From Plenodomus lindquistii (taxonomy: Eukaryota > Ascomycota > Dothideomycetes > Pleosporales > Leptosphaeriaceae): DNA of 64,000 nucleotides. The notes beneath the pieces are model-generated. The model did no database searches and was not told the origin of the DNA. It saw nothing but the letters and a program-made list of their open reading frames with translations. Shown piece after piece: positions 41,534 through 52,817 of this stretch (positions are counted from its first letter, which is position 1; every line of letters begins with the position of its first letter). A program made the position numbers and the translations under genes. The stretch lies in contig JANUWI010000001.1 in the NCBI GenBank assembly GCA_025504975.1, positions 3,720,001 to 3,784,000 on the forward strand, read 5' to 3'.

Positions 41534-44503
41534 TTATAGCCCATCTATTCGTTCAAATTCATTCTCTTCGACGTATCTCATGAGCCAATCTCTCTTCTCG
41601 GGCGCACTGAGCGTTGACCAGCCACTTGGTAGGTGCAACTCATGAAGCTGTTGCCGACTCGGGTTTATCTTCCCCGTTTCAAAGAGCAGTCGCAAAATGG
41701 CTGGATTTGCTTTCTTGATAGCCAATTCAAGGACTGTGTACTTATCGTGGCCAATATGATTGTTTCCATAGGTTGGAAAACACAGACTCCGATAATCCAG
41801 ATCAATAATAATACCATCTGCCTCGAGCAGTAGTTGGACCATGATCTTGTCGCCGTGAGATATCGCCTGATGCAGCGCAGACCCCTTGTCAGGGTCTCGA
41901 TTGTTGATGTCGAAATTGTTAGTGGAAAGGAGCATCTGAACCATGCGGTGGCATCTCAACTGAACGGCCTTCAGTAGAGGTTCTCCGTCAGAGAGAGTCA
42001 TGCTCCGATTGATTTCTGGAATCTCGAGTAACAGCCGGAGTATACTTTCCTGGTTGGTCTCGATGGCCGTGTCGAGACTCCTCCACCAGAGCGCATCGAC
42101 AGTGTCGATGTTGGCTAAATGGGTAGCCAGGAGTCTTCGGGCAACCTCATGCTCTTTATCCATGATTGCATAGCAAAGCGGTGTGTTGTTATAGAAGTCC
42201 TCGACATCTACAATAACGTCTTTCATCTTCAGCAGCATCTGAATTATTTCGAAATTCTGACTGCCGTACGATCCATTCATAGCCCATGATAGAGGCGTTC
42301 TCCCATAAGAGTCTTTGACATTCACACTGATTCCATAATCGACCACTAGTAGTTCGACCACAGCCTTATAGCCAGATTGACTAGCCCAGGCCACAGGTGT
42401 CCGCGCTATGGCGTAGAATGGAACTTGTCTTGGGTCTTCTCTTACGTCGAAGACTGTGTCAACCGGCTTCTCAAGAGGCTCAGCGTAAGGTATTCCGTGA
42501 GAGATTGCAACTCCCTTTTTGAAAATTCGTAGACAAGTTGCGGATATGGCCCAAGCTGCTTTGATGTATTGAGATATCTGCCAGCACCTCTCTTCATGTC
42601 TTTCTAAACCTCCCTTTGTCTGCGCGATGATTTCTCGCTTCGATTGTGGCGTATGCAAGTCATCTGCAGCCTCTTCGTAGCGAGTGGCGAGTGACCACAA
42701 GAGCAGGCTTATCTGAACACACGACTTCGGCTTGATGTCGAATATGCGAGATGATTTATGCATATCCAAAGTCATAAGCGTATCATACCCTAAAGATGCA
42801 TGCGGCGCAGATCCAGGATCTTGCCCGCCCCAAACTAGCGACATATTGCAAGAACAGAGCCCAAGGGGACCGATGATAGGTTCTGGCAGATCTTCTCTGT
42901 TTCCCGTCACAGAGATTTGTATAATCATAGCGGGTACTGACGTATCAAGCAACCGGATGATCGATGGGCTGGGTGCACCGTCGATCCAACAGAGAATGTC
43001 GCCTTCGCAAATCCGCGCGGCTGATATCGGTACGTTCCAATAAAGGTCTGCGGCTCCGCGCTTCTTCGTGTATGTATGCATGGTCACCACAGCTAGTTGA
43101 TCGTCTACATTCACATCCACGCCCGCGACATGGCCCAAGACAGCAACCGAGCCGTATACATGCACAACCTCCTGATGCGCCCACGTATGTATTATCGCAA
43201 TATTGCCTAAGAGTAGCCTCATGAGAGATAGCAGCACTGCATCCCTGGGCAGCGAATAGTTCGGAGAGATACCAGTGGCTGCGTGATCCTCGAAAGCCAT
43301 CCCGAGAAGTGCGTAGATCTTATCATGTTTTTTACTGGCCTCGTGTTGATAGAACATATCGATCAATGCAGAAATTGGCCTGATACGAAGATGGTCAGAC
43401 GTTGAGCCCCTTAGGTCTGCTGACCGGAAAGTCCCCTGCTTCATAAGATGTACCACCGATTTGACTGACTGGAGTGGCTGGCGCAAAGCGATGGCATCGG
43501 CATCGAAAGAGTCGTTATCATGGTCATAAACATCTTTGGAATAATCGCTCTCAAGCTTCAAGGCTTGGACCGCTTGGCAGAAGAGATGGCCATCGAGCAT
43601 GGCGCGACCGACCAGGATGCACACCTTGCGAGCAGCAGATACTTCCTGAAGAATCTTGTACCAAGTTAGTTCATGTATGTTTGCTTCCTTGCGACGGGCG
43701 CTCACCCATATGCGCCTGAACCAAGAATGATGTAGTAACTTTACGATCTTGAGTCGCACGTGAGCTTTGAGTGTAAAATACTCCAAGCCATCTCGCGCAA
43801 TCTTCCTCAAGAGCTCAAGCACAGAGAGGGTCGTCTCATTGCCATCATCGTCTCCCTCTCCAAGCCAAACCAAGACGCAGCTAGCTTGCGCGTATACTTC
43901 AGCCATGAACTGAATCTGGCCCTCTTTCTCAGTATCATCCTGCTGATTGATGCAGATAGCGTCAACCCAGAGTATGCGGTCGAACCGATGATTGCGCAGG
44001 CGGCGCAAGGCTGCGTGGAGATTGTGTGTAACTTCGAAAGGACGAGAGTCGAGTACAATCGAGACTGTGTCATTCGGATCACCCCAGGTGTACGAAAGCG
44101 CTTCATACAGATGTTGATCTTCTGTCTCATCCAGAACGTAATCGATCAGTTCGCATTCGATTCTCGCGTTCGTGTCTTTATTTGGGAGTAGACGCAGCAG
44201 CCGGATGCTGCCTCGGTCTGGTAAAACCGGCTTGTAAGGATGACGTTGTCGCTGTCGTTCAGGAGGTAGTTCCTCGTACCCCTGCGATGTAGCCATATCG
44301 GCTCTAAAAAGGTGTTGAGCGAGTGAACTCCAAGCATGAATTCTGTTGACTGTAGCTCTAGGCAGCAGCGACGCACTTACCTGACAATAGTAGTGCAAGG
44401 CTGAGATAGCGGGGTAATCTTGGTGCTGCATCCACCTGTAAGCAAGATGCTGGGAAACGTCCTCGATTGGTGCGGTACCATGGCAGCTGCATATGAGTGG
44501 CAC
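41534..44503 (-). CDS. HET-domain protein with C-terminal ankyrin repeats
   Basis: Heterokaryon-incompatibility-type protein. The HET domain carries the three expected blocks: YEALSYTWGD (about residue 132), LWVDAICINQQD (about 175) and, after splicing, WFRRIWILQEVSAARK. The last block is split in the unspliced frame by an in-frame 51-bp intron (43655-43705, GTGAGC, CTAAC, TACAAG). At the N-terminus a strong donor (CAG|GTAAGT, exon end 44381) and an acceptor at 44282-44285 define a second possible in-frame intron of 99 bp (44282-44380); otherwise translation may begin at the ATG at 44296. After the HET domain comes an uncharacterised middle part, then from about residue 700 several ankyrin-type repeats (GRTPLSWAMNGS, NTPLCYAIMDKEHEVARRLL, GSALHQAISHGDKIMVQLLLEADG). 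HET domains trigger cell death after non-self recognition; ankyrin repeats probably act as sensor or scaffold. The 3' end abuts an AT-rich island. Confidence 0.88.
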   Translation of the reverse strand: MPLICSCHGTAPIEDVSQHLAYRWMQHQDYPAISALHYYCQVSASLLPRATVNRIHAWSSLAQHLFRADMATSQGYEELPPERQRQRHPYKPVLPDRGSIRLLRLLPNKDTNARIECELIDYVLDETEDQHLYEALSYTWGDPNDTVSIVLDSRPFEVTHNLHAALRRLRNHRFDRILWVDAICINQQDDTEKEGQIQFMAEVYAQASCVLVWLGEGDDDGNETTLSVLELLRKIARDGLEYFTLKAHVRLKIVKLLHHSWFRRIWVSARRKEANIHELTWYKILQEVSAARKVCILVGRAMLDGHLFCQAVQALKLESDYSKDVYDHDNDSFDADAIALRQPLQSVKSVVHLMKQGTFRSADLRGSTSDHLRIRPISALIDMFYQHEASKKHDKIYALLGMAFEDHAATGISPNYSLPRDAVLLSLMRLLLGNIAIIHTWAHQEVVHVYGSVAVLGHVAGVDVNVDDQLAVVTMHTYTKKRGAADLYWNVPISAARICEGDILCWIDGAPSPSIIRLLDTSVPAMIIQISVTGNREDLPEPIIGPLGLCSCNMSLVWGGQDPGSAPHASLGYDTLMTLDMHKSSRIFDIKPKSCVQISLLLWSLATRYEEAADDLHTPQSKREIIAQTKGGLERHEERCWQISQYIKAAWAISATCLRIFKKGVAISHGIPYAEPLEKPVDTVFDVREDPRQVPFYAIARTPVAWASQSGYKAVVELLVVDYGISVNVKDSYGRTPLSWAMNGSYGSQNFEIIQMLLKMKDVIVDVEDFYNNTPLCYAIMDKEHEVARRLLATHLANIDTVDALWWRSLDTAIETNQESILRLLLEIPEINRSMTLSDGEPLLKAVQLRCHRMVQMLLSTNNFDINNRDPDKGSALHQAISHGDKIMVQLLLEADGIIIDLDYRSLCFPTYGNNHIGHDKYTVLELAIKKANPAILRLLFETGKINPSRQQLHELHLPSGWSTLSAPEKRDWLMRYVEENEFERIDGL

Positions 44504-44877
44504 AGTTCTAGCGCCATCTTTGTCTAGCTGACGCCGAATGTGTTAATTGCTTTGTATGCTGCTCACAATCATGAAATAAGATTCCTAAAACTGCAGTCGA
44601 AGATCTTGAAGCATAAATCACTCCCGAAGTGGCAATTTTGCCCAAGTCTGCGGGGGCGGATGCGGCAATTCTGTATGAGAGGCGGGTGTATGTTCACTGT
44701 TCAGCACGTCGAATTTACGACCGTAATAATGTCAGCTTCATGATGATTCTTGACTATTCCAGACGATGTCAGAAAACTCGTAAGCAAATTTTCATTCATG
44801 ATCGCAGGACAAGAGCACATTTATCGTGGAATGTTACTGAGACGATGTATTTAGCCTTGAGCTAGGGACCTTTCACT
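44504..44877. other. Intergenic region, no gene seen
   Basis: Upstream of the HET-ankyrin gene and downstream of the BBE oxidase gene; no recognisable feature. Confidence 0.45.
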
Positions 44878-46584
44878 TCAGGCCACTGGCGCATAGAAGC
44901 TGAATCTCCCCTTGGGATCGTATTTCTTCTTGAGCGCCTCGAGACGATCTTGTCGCCACGGCTCGTACCCATACCAGCTTTTGGGTCCTTCCGTCCCATA
45001 TGCGTAGTTCACGTAGGTGTGAAGCTCATTGCGTCCAGTGCCTTCCCTGATAATCTCCCTCAATTCACTGCCGAGCTTCTTCACAGCTGCGTCCCTCGCC
45101 TCATCAGTCGGTTCGTAGATAATCAATGGCGCAGAAAGGATATGATCCTCTCGGAAGCCATATGCACTAGCACTGCTGTCTCGAGCGCGAACGCCCGCTG
45201 AGGCATAGTCCTCGAACATGAAAATCGAGTTGTAATACGGTGAATCAGTACCGGAGACAGCTGCCGCGTAGGTCTCATAGGCTTTCTTCTGCGCTGTGCT
45301 ATTGTAAGATTTGGTGTAGATGGGAAAGCGGGGGTTATTGAAGCCGAAATCCTGGCATGGCGGAGAGTCTAATGCGACACCTGTCCACGCAGCCACATCC
45401 TGATATGTGCCGGTCTGCGGAGTGACGACGAGAGGACCGAGATCATGGAAAGGCTTCGTGTATCTCGGGTCGACCGCATCGACACCTTCCTGAACGATGT
45501 ACATGATAATAACAGGCTAGTGCTGTGTCAGTCGGTGTACTTACCGTTGTTACAATTGACATGATCCGCTCGCTTACCTTCTCTGCATCAAGTGTCGCAT
45601 CGTTCAGCCAATATGACCAATCGTGAATATCCACACTCTGCTTCCCATCTTGCAAAATGATTTTGTTAGCCGCTTCATAGACTGCCTCGACCTTGTCGCC
45701 ACTGAATACTATCGTTTCGATGGCCCATTTTGGACTGACAATGTCGTAGATGTTGGACGTGACAGAAGTTACAACGCCAAAGTTGTGGCCGGCGCCTTGC
45801 ATGCCCCACCAAAGATCAGAGCTAGCGTCAATCGTCTCCATCTCGCCGTTCGCCAAAACGACGTTCATGGAAATGAATTGATCAGCGATGAGACCGTAAC
45901 GCCCCTGCAGCCAGCCGTGCCCACCTCCCAGCGCTGGACCAAGGTAGCTAACACACTCGCAAGCTCCGGTGACTGCTTGACGTCAATGGCGCATTGAGAT
46001 ATGTAGTGATAGGAAAGAGCATACCGGTTTGTTTGCCAGCTATCCAAAGAGTATCAATCAAGTCCTTCGATCTCGTGCCCCCACCTACTGTGACAGACTT
46101 CTTGTCCTTGGCGATAGTAATTGAGTTCAATTGCGGGAGATAAATTTCAATGCCATAGTCCATTTTGCCAAGTGTGGTGAGGGTTCCATGGTGGCCATTG
46201 TACACGAGGAACGGCACGTTGCGATCTGCTGCGAATTTGACCTTCAGCCATTAGCGTACTGTACTATAGCGCTACACTTTCAAAGATCTGGTTCCTTACA
46301 ATCTCCACAACATCCTTTTCCGTTCCAGGTACGATTACAACATTCGGAGTCGGGGCGTCTAAATTCGACCAACGGACTGTGTACGTGGTGAACTCGGTGC
46401 TTCCTGGCAAATATATCCTAGCTGTTGGAGAGAGGTTAGGCGCGAGTGATTTCACATCAATGCCAGCTGCAGGTGTTCGCGAGAAGATGTCTACACGCGA
46501 TGTAGGCCCACAGAGCGCATTTTGGAACAATGACAATATAATCAACGCAACCGCCAGCCACCTTGTCAAGAACGGCTCGAACAT
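44878..46584 (-). CDS. Secreted FAD-linked oxidase, berberine-bridge-enzyme (BBE) type
   Basis: Four exons (46300-46584, 46025-46241, 45578-45972, 44878-45516; introns 58, 52 and 61 bp; donors GTAAGG, GTATGC, GTAAGC) give 511 residues. The start at 46584 is chosen because it places a hydrophobic signal peptide (about residues 8-25, ending NALCG) first. The PCMH-type FAD domain is complete: VYNGHHGTL supplies the His and TGACECVSYLG the Cys expected to bind FAD covalently at two points, and GPALGGGHGWLQGRYGLIADQF follows. The C-terminal BBE segment reads YVNYAYGTEGP...WYGYEPWRQDRLEALKKKYDP. Such enzymes oxidise sugars, alcohols or alkaloid-like substrates using O2; the substrate cannot be told. 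No biosynthetic core gene lies nearby, so a metabolite cluster is not supported. Confidence 0.9.
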
Positions 46585-46839
46585 GCTAGAGGTATGGTGA
46601 GGGTAGAATTGATTGTGAAGAGTAGCTTGTAGAAGAAAGCTTTTTGATGATCTGATATGTAGGGCGCGATTACTTGCACCAGCCTGAATGGGGAAGCTAG
46701 CAAGGAAGGAGTTCATTTCAGCGTGCACGTCGCACAACGGGGATGGATTAGTGCACCTTGCTAACCCTGCCGTACGGGTCTCGAATGGTCGAAAGCTGAG
46801 CCGCATCCTGCAGGAGCCTTTGGCCACTTCCTTGAAGTT

Positions 46840-47211
46840 TCTTCAGTGGCAGACTAGGTGTAAGTATCTGCCATGCTTGCCGTCGCGGACCGCGTTAATG
46901 CCAAGCGTGACAGAAATTGAGTACCTTGATCAAAGACTTTGTCGATGACTGCGAGGGTACTGCCGCCCGCGTTTGCGACCCGTTCCGGTAGAGCTGCCGC
47001 TGTGAATGTGTGGAGTCCATGTTGATTGGTCCGAATTCGATGCCAGCCCGCGGTTGCGAGATGAGGTGGGGCGGGAACGCCGACTCGAATAAATTCCCTT
47101 ACTACGATAGGGTGAGTACTCCCGGGCATGCATCCAGAATCCGAAACCGTTGACTAGAACTAAGCCAGTAAAAATGACAGCGATACTGACCGCGTATGGC
47201 CATGCAATCAT
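46840..47211 (-). CDS. Possible small single-span membrane protein (uncertain)
   Basis: From the ATG at 47211 a frame encodes a strong membrane span (IAWPYAVSIAVIFTGLVLVNGFGFWMHA). A second frame just downstream reads REFIRVGVPAPPHLATAGWHRIRTNQHG...STLAVIDKVFDQ, which looks protein-like rather than random. They can be joined by a 46-bp intron with a weak donor (GTTTCG...CGTAG), or they may be remnants of a broken gene. The end is uncertain: a donor GTACTC after FDQ and a later CCTAG acceptor would terminate a few codons on. I recognise no family. Confidence 0.25.
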
Positions 47212-47314
47212 GCGGCAAGGTCGGTTGGGCTTGCGGATCAACAACTGAGCCTTTTCCCTTATTACTGGCAAGGGACTCTTCCCCAATCGTTGGTCTCTCG
47301 AAGTTGCAAAAGCA

Positions 47315-48483
47315 ATGGTAGAGCATGCCTGGAATCCACTTTTTGCGCTTGACGCCGTTGCCACACCTCCGAGGTGCCTACTTCAACTTCCCTATGACAT
47401 CCTCTCTATCGTGTACAGCTATCTTATTCCGGAACGCATACATATACATTCGCAAAAGGGTATACCAAACCTATCTCCGTGTGTCTTCTTACCTGGAATG
47501 CAATCGATCGATCCAGGAGTTGAGCGCCGAGAGGGACTTCCTGAGTATAAGAGCGAGGCTTGGAAAGAGATACACGCGGAAGTGTGGGCCCAACAATTGC
47601 GCTCCTCCTGGGGACCTCATTGGAGATGCGAAGAATCCTTACGTGAAGAGCAGCTGAATTGCTGTTATCCCATTTCAACCATCGCATGTCTCATGCTTAC
47701 CTGCAAAAAAGTGTCTGTATCACCCGGCATGGATGTGCATGAGTCTGCTGACTCGGAATTAGCCATACGGATGTCAAAGAGCTTATCGCATCTTCAACAA
47801 CTCTAATTTTCACCGATTTTATAGCTGCCAACAAGTACCTGCAGAAGGCCGACAGCCGTGTGGGACTTGTCGATATGCTTACAAAGTCCAATCAATTGGA
47901 GATAGTTTTACGGCTCCCTAGATCGACATTTTGGGCCATAGAGGTCGCGACAGCCGTTACGCCTCATAGTCATGCTCAACGTGCGCACTACTCTGCAGCT
48001 GATGCTGTCAGAGCTTCTCAGTGGCAAAGCATGGTCTCAATGCTGGAGGCGCGAAACAAACCTGGTCATGTCAGCATCTGGCTGGATCACAATCGCACTG
48101 CGTCATGGAGTTCCATAAATGAGCAAGCAGTTATGTCAACACTGATCCCGTTGGCGCAGCTAGAGCAAATTCAGCTTGTAGTGAACCTTCCTGCGCACTT
48201 TGACGATAATATCCCACACCCAGTTCTTAAGATCCAGCGGATACGGCGACAGCGGTACCACGCGTGGAGAACCAATAGAGGCACGCCCCTGGTGGAATGG
48301 AGACCAGATTTTCCCATAATCGCAGAGGCTGAGGGCCCTTTTGAAGGCTGGACCGAACAAGAGCTAGACCGATTCGAGCGAAGCGAATGGAGGACCGGTG
48401 TCAACATGGAACACGAGTACATCCATGAGGGCGTGTGGATTAACCAAGAAATCATAGCCACTGAGGACTGGGATGAGGACTGA
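47315..48483 (+). CDS. F-box-like domain protein, function unknown
   Basis: Two exons (47315-47712, 47763-48483; 50-bp intron GTCTGT...AATTAG, phase 2) give 372 residues. The junction restores the reading CKKVHTDVKELIASSTTLIFTDF across the splice, typical of the LTCKxxxxEA segment that follows an F-box-like start in many fungal proteins. The N-terminal part PPRCLLQLPYDILSIVYSYL is F-box-like (LPxDILxxIxxYL). The remainder has alternating hydrophobic segments (LEIVLRLP, QIQLVVNLPAHF) and ends in an acidic tail (EDWDED). Such proteins may recruit substrates to SCF ubiquitin ligases, but only the N-terminal motif suggests this. The weak donor GTCTGT is also used once in the TmpA-like gene of this window. 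Confidence 0.65.
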
Positions 48484-50065
48484 ACGATATACACATCAGT
48501 AACGACCAAGCGCGCAAACAACTGTATATGGGCCATCATGCTAGCCTATCAAACCCAATCGGCGGATCTCGGTCTCTGGAAATGTAGAAACTGGATAACA
48601 TGTGTTGAGTCTACGATTTGCATTGCTGAATGGGACCGCCCAGGCATATGGGGATCATCAGAAGAGTCCTGACCGGAATACAAGTACATCATTGGAAAAC
48701 TCGGCAGCATCATTTTTTTGTGGGCCGAGGTCACGAGCTCGCTCAAACCGAAACGTGGAGTCGAGCTGCTAGAATAAAGCAGTCGCAACCTTTGGACGCG
48801 GCCGTGTTTTGGGGATGGGCAAATGAGTAGTGAATCATAGAAGGATCTTCAGTTAACCCTCGTGTCCGGTCCTTTGAGTAGAACCCACCCCTCGATCATG
48901 TCGTCAAGGGAAGTTTATCGTGACTTCGCATCCGTCAACGTACACGTCCAGGTACCTCGCAACCAGACAAGATGGCAAGGCCGCTGGCCACCCACCTCCG
49001 TTCGGCAGGGACGAAAGCCGGGCACGCTCGGCTCCCTGATGGCTTCAGCGCTTGCTCTTGTAGCCGCGCGGGGTTGGAACCATCCAAATGCGCTACTCGA
49101 TTCTAAACACAACTCCTGGACCGGGCCACGGCAACGTCCGTTGTGGCAGGAGACTGCTCATGATCTTCATTGTGACTTTGTCGATGAGAGAGGAGCATAA
49201 CGTAAAGACGTTGCGTCGAAGCGCACCGGTAAAGTGTCCCAAGTTGGGAAAGGGCTTCTCTGCTTCTCCGTCTGCATCGTGGATAAACCTCCTGTTGAGT
49301 GCGACCGTGCGATGATGTGCGACAAACGGAGCATTGAGACTCGTGTCATCACAAAGACTGATACGGCTTTAGTATATATACTGATCTAGTGACAAATTAG
49401 CCATTGTGAAGGACACAATAAGTTCGCCTTGTGACAAGCTTTCGCTCCGGGAGCAAAAGAGGATCCGACGAAAGCTTGGTGAGCTTGCGTGATCTAACCA
49501 CCACTACCGGTAGCAAGTGGCGAAACCCAGATTGAGGTTCACGTGCCAACCGCGACGCTGTTGATACCAGAGGCGCCCATCGTCGAGCAGCCGATGGACT
49601 TCACTCGCGATGCACATTTCACCATATTTGTCAAGAGATAAGACCTTAAAGCAACAGTCGCGTTATGGGCTGTATGCTTATCATGTTAGCTTGTCGGACC
49701 CCACCGCCGGTTTCGTGCCCAACCCAATCGTGGGCGTCGCTAGTGATAAGCAGCCTTGCGACGCGGATTCAACTGGCAGATCTCGTATTGCGGCCTCGGT
49801 GTCTGTATGTTATTGTTCCTGTCTCCGCCTTTTACTGTTTCTGTTTCCTTTCCCGCTGCTGCAGGTTACGCATCGCTAGTCGCCCCAGTGCCTCGGATCT
49901 GGTAGCACTACGACTTCAACTCTTTTGGGCGGCCTCGCGCAACTTGTTACAAAGCGTCGAACCATAGGTAGCAACTACCATCCTGCGATTTCGAAGTAAC
50001 CGGGTCCCGAGCATCCAGGGGCTGCATAGAGAGAGTTGGTGCGCGAGCTGCCCCCAACCCTTAGG
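48484..50065. other. Intergenic region, no gene seen
   Basis: About 1.6 kb upstream of the permease gene. Open frames lack motifs and intron signals. Confidence 0.45.
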
Positions 50066-51683
50066 ATGAGTTTGGACTCGGACATCGAAAAGAACGCGAT
50101 CGAATCCAAGACAGAGGGAGGAAGAGCGGCGTATGTCGAAGAAGATGGCGCAGTAGCAGGAGAGTCATTCGCTATTGGGAATGGCGTACTCGCGAAGCTG
50201 CAACGGTTCGCGGGCAAGTTTGGTGTTGAGCAAAGAGGTATCGAACGAGTACCGGAATATGAGCGAACGGATACAGGTTTCAAATCCTACCTCAATGTTG
50301 CGACGATGGTGAGTCTAAGTTACTTGCTCGCGAAATCACAATGCTAACGAAAGCTTGTAGTGGTTTTCCGCAAATCTCGTCGTCAGCTCCTTCGCATTGG
50401 GGCTCCTCGCAAAGGAGGTCTTCTATCTTGGCTTCGTCGACGCGATCCTTACCTGCCTCTTTTTCAATCTACTGGGTATAATCCCAGTCTGCTTCTTCTC
50501 GACGTTTGGTGCCAAATTTGGTCTTCGCCAAATGGTTCTATCGAGGTTCTGGTTTGGTTGGTGGGGCGTGAAGCTCATCGCCATATTCAACGTACTGGCC
50601 TGCCTCGGCTGGAGTAGTGTCAACTCCATTGTCGGTGCACAACTACTCCATGCTGTCAATAACGACGTCCCCGGTTATGCTGGAATCATTATCATCGCAG
50701 TAGGGACGTTCTTCATTACTATCTTTGGCTACAAGGTCGTCCACGCATACGAGTTTTGGTCTTGGATCCCAACCTTCATCATTTTCCTCATCACGCTTGG
50801 CGTCTTCGCGCATAGTGGCGACTTTGTCAACATTTCCATGGGTGCTGGCACTTCTGAGCTCGGAAGTGTTTTGTCTTTCGGCGCTACAATATTCGGCTTC
50901 GCGACGGGCTGGGCTCCATACGCCGCTGACTACACGGTTTATCAGCCAAGCTCAAACAGCAAGCGTAAGATCTTCGCATGGAATTACGCCGGTTTGGCTA
51001 TATCCCTATGTTTCACTCAGTTCCTCGGCATCGCCGTGATGACTGCCACATCCATCGACAATGGCAACAACAAATATCAGAGGGGGCTGGAGGCATCTGG
51101 AACCGGTGGTCTGCTGGGAGCAGTGTTGTTCGAGCCCCTTGGCGGCTTCGGCAAGTTCTGCGTCGTCATCCTTGCACTATCGATTGTCGCCAACAATTGT
51201 CCTAACATCTACTCCTTCGCCCTGACGGTTCAAGTCTTCGGCAAATGGACACAAGCCATTCCTCGCTTCATCTGGACGGGTGTCGGCACCGCAATATATA
51301 TCGCGATTGCTATTCCCGGCTACTCGCACTTCTTCACGGTCCTAGACAACTTCATGGTCTTTATTGGTTACTGGCTAGCTATATACGAAGTGATTGGCCT
51401 GACCGAGCATTTCGTGTACCGCCGTGGTTTCGGAGGATATCAACCAGAGTTTTATAACCAACCCGACAAGCTCCCCGTTGGATTTGCCGCAATCATAGCT
51501 TTTTGCTGTGGTATCGCCGGGATGGTCTGTGGAATTAGCCAGCCGTGGTTCGTCGGTCCAATCGCTAAGCATGCTGGTGAAGCGCCTTTCGGAGGAGACG
51601 TTGGGTTTGAGCTTGCATTTGCGTTCGCAGCAACCAGCTATTTTATCTTGAGGAAGTTTGAGCTACAGTGCTTTGGTAGATAG
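50066..51683 (+). CDS. Purine-cytosine permease (NCS1 family)
   Basis: Two exons (50066-50308, 50361-51683; 52-bp intron GTGAGT...TTGTAG with CTAAC branch) give 521 residues, the usual size for Fcy2/FcyB-type transporters (about 500-530). About twelve hydrophobic helices are visible. The hydrophilic N-terminus includes GIERVPEYERTDT, followed by the first helix WFSANLVVSSFALGLLAKEVFYLGFVDA. Other family-typical segments are NSIVGAQLLHAVN, GFATGWAPYAADYTVYQP and NCPNIYSFALTVQVFGKW. The family imports cytosine and purines with protons across the plasma membrane. The start codon at 50066 is preferred over the in-frame ATG at 50036 because fungal homologues begin with a short acidic leader such as MSLDSDIEK (family knowledge). 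Its neighbour downstream is another permease in the same orientation. Confidence 0.9.
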
Positions 51684-52817
51684 CTGCCTGTCGTATGACG
51701 GCGGTAAATAGATCCGGAGTCGGCCTAATCTGTTTACTGGCCAGTCTTGATTGTCCCTGTTCCACGTCTCAATCGCCCCGTAAATCTCGATACCAAAGCT
51801 ATCAAAACATTTGTGTACCGTGTTGACTGCTGGAACTTGGAAAACGGGCAGCTACTGGTATTTCATGCTTTGAGATCAAGCTATAAGGTAGGATCGAGCC
51901 AGCCCCATGCTAGCTTTCGGCAGCTTTCAACGCTCGATACGGTAGGTTGTTCGAGCTGAAAGTTAGGTTTCAAGCAAATAGCATCGTAAAGTTGTGATTT
52001 CAGCACCCTCGGCGTCAACCTATGTGCACATCTGACCCGATACACAGCGATATTTATGACCGGGTCCAGCAGCGTCGGTCGCTTGACTAGTTTTGATAAG
52101 GTACGTTGCTCAAGTCATCACTTGTCTTAGCTTGCTGGATAAAGAAGAAGTTTTCAACGTCTTCAGTGAGTCTGCCCAAAGACTTGATGTGAGTGATGAA
52201 GCATCGCATGTATTTCGACAAGTCCAGTGAGCCATGCTAGGCAACGCAACAGTAGCTATAGTTGCTGTCGTTTGCCCTCAGTTCTTCCCAGCAAAGTACC
52301 AGAACACTTAAATAAAATCTCGCTGATGCATAAAACTACACTCTGACGATTGATTCAGCCCAAGTGCTACCTCAGAATTGGATGCAGGTTTCATTCAGAC
52401 CCGCATGTTCAGTCTTGTGGTCAGAATAATTTGTGGGATCCAGCGTCGAGGGTAGTTTGGGTAACAGGGATTCATAGCACTTATCGCTCGCTAACAACAG
52501 CCAAGGCCGTCGGTAGATGTATCTGTTGGTCTAGACATATCTCAGGTGTGCATGACAAGTCAAGGCCAACCCGTGATAAGGTCTATTCACAATTTACAGA
52601 ACGCGATTGTAAGTTCGTGCAAGGTAACCGGGAGGATTTCCTCGCCCACCTATGTTACCCACAAAAGACCCACATTGATAGCAACCACGATAGCGGTCAA
52701 GATAACACCCCCATGTAGCCAAGTGAGGTGTTTGGTCGGCCTATCTGGCGAGTACAAAGAATCAGACCTGGGGTCTCTGCGGTGATCATACGGGTCGCTA
52801 CGTTTTCATCAAGCGAA
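51684..52817. other. Intergenic region between two transporter genes, no gene seen
   Basis: About 1.1 kb with no recognisable gene; serves as promoter region for the MFS gene. Confidence 0.45.

Noticed and set aside
44282..44503. Treating the first 69 residues of the HET-ankyrin frame as certain coding sequence
   Set aside because: A perfect GTAAGT donor and an in-frame ATG at 44296 leave three equally workable N-terminal models; only the downstream part is firm.
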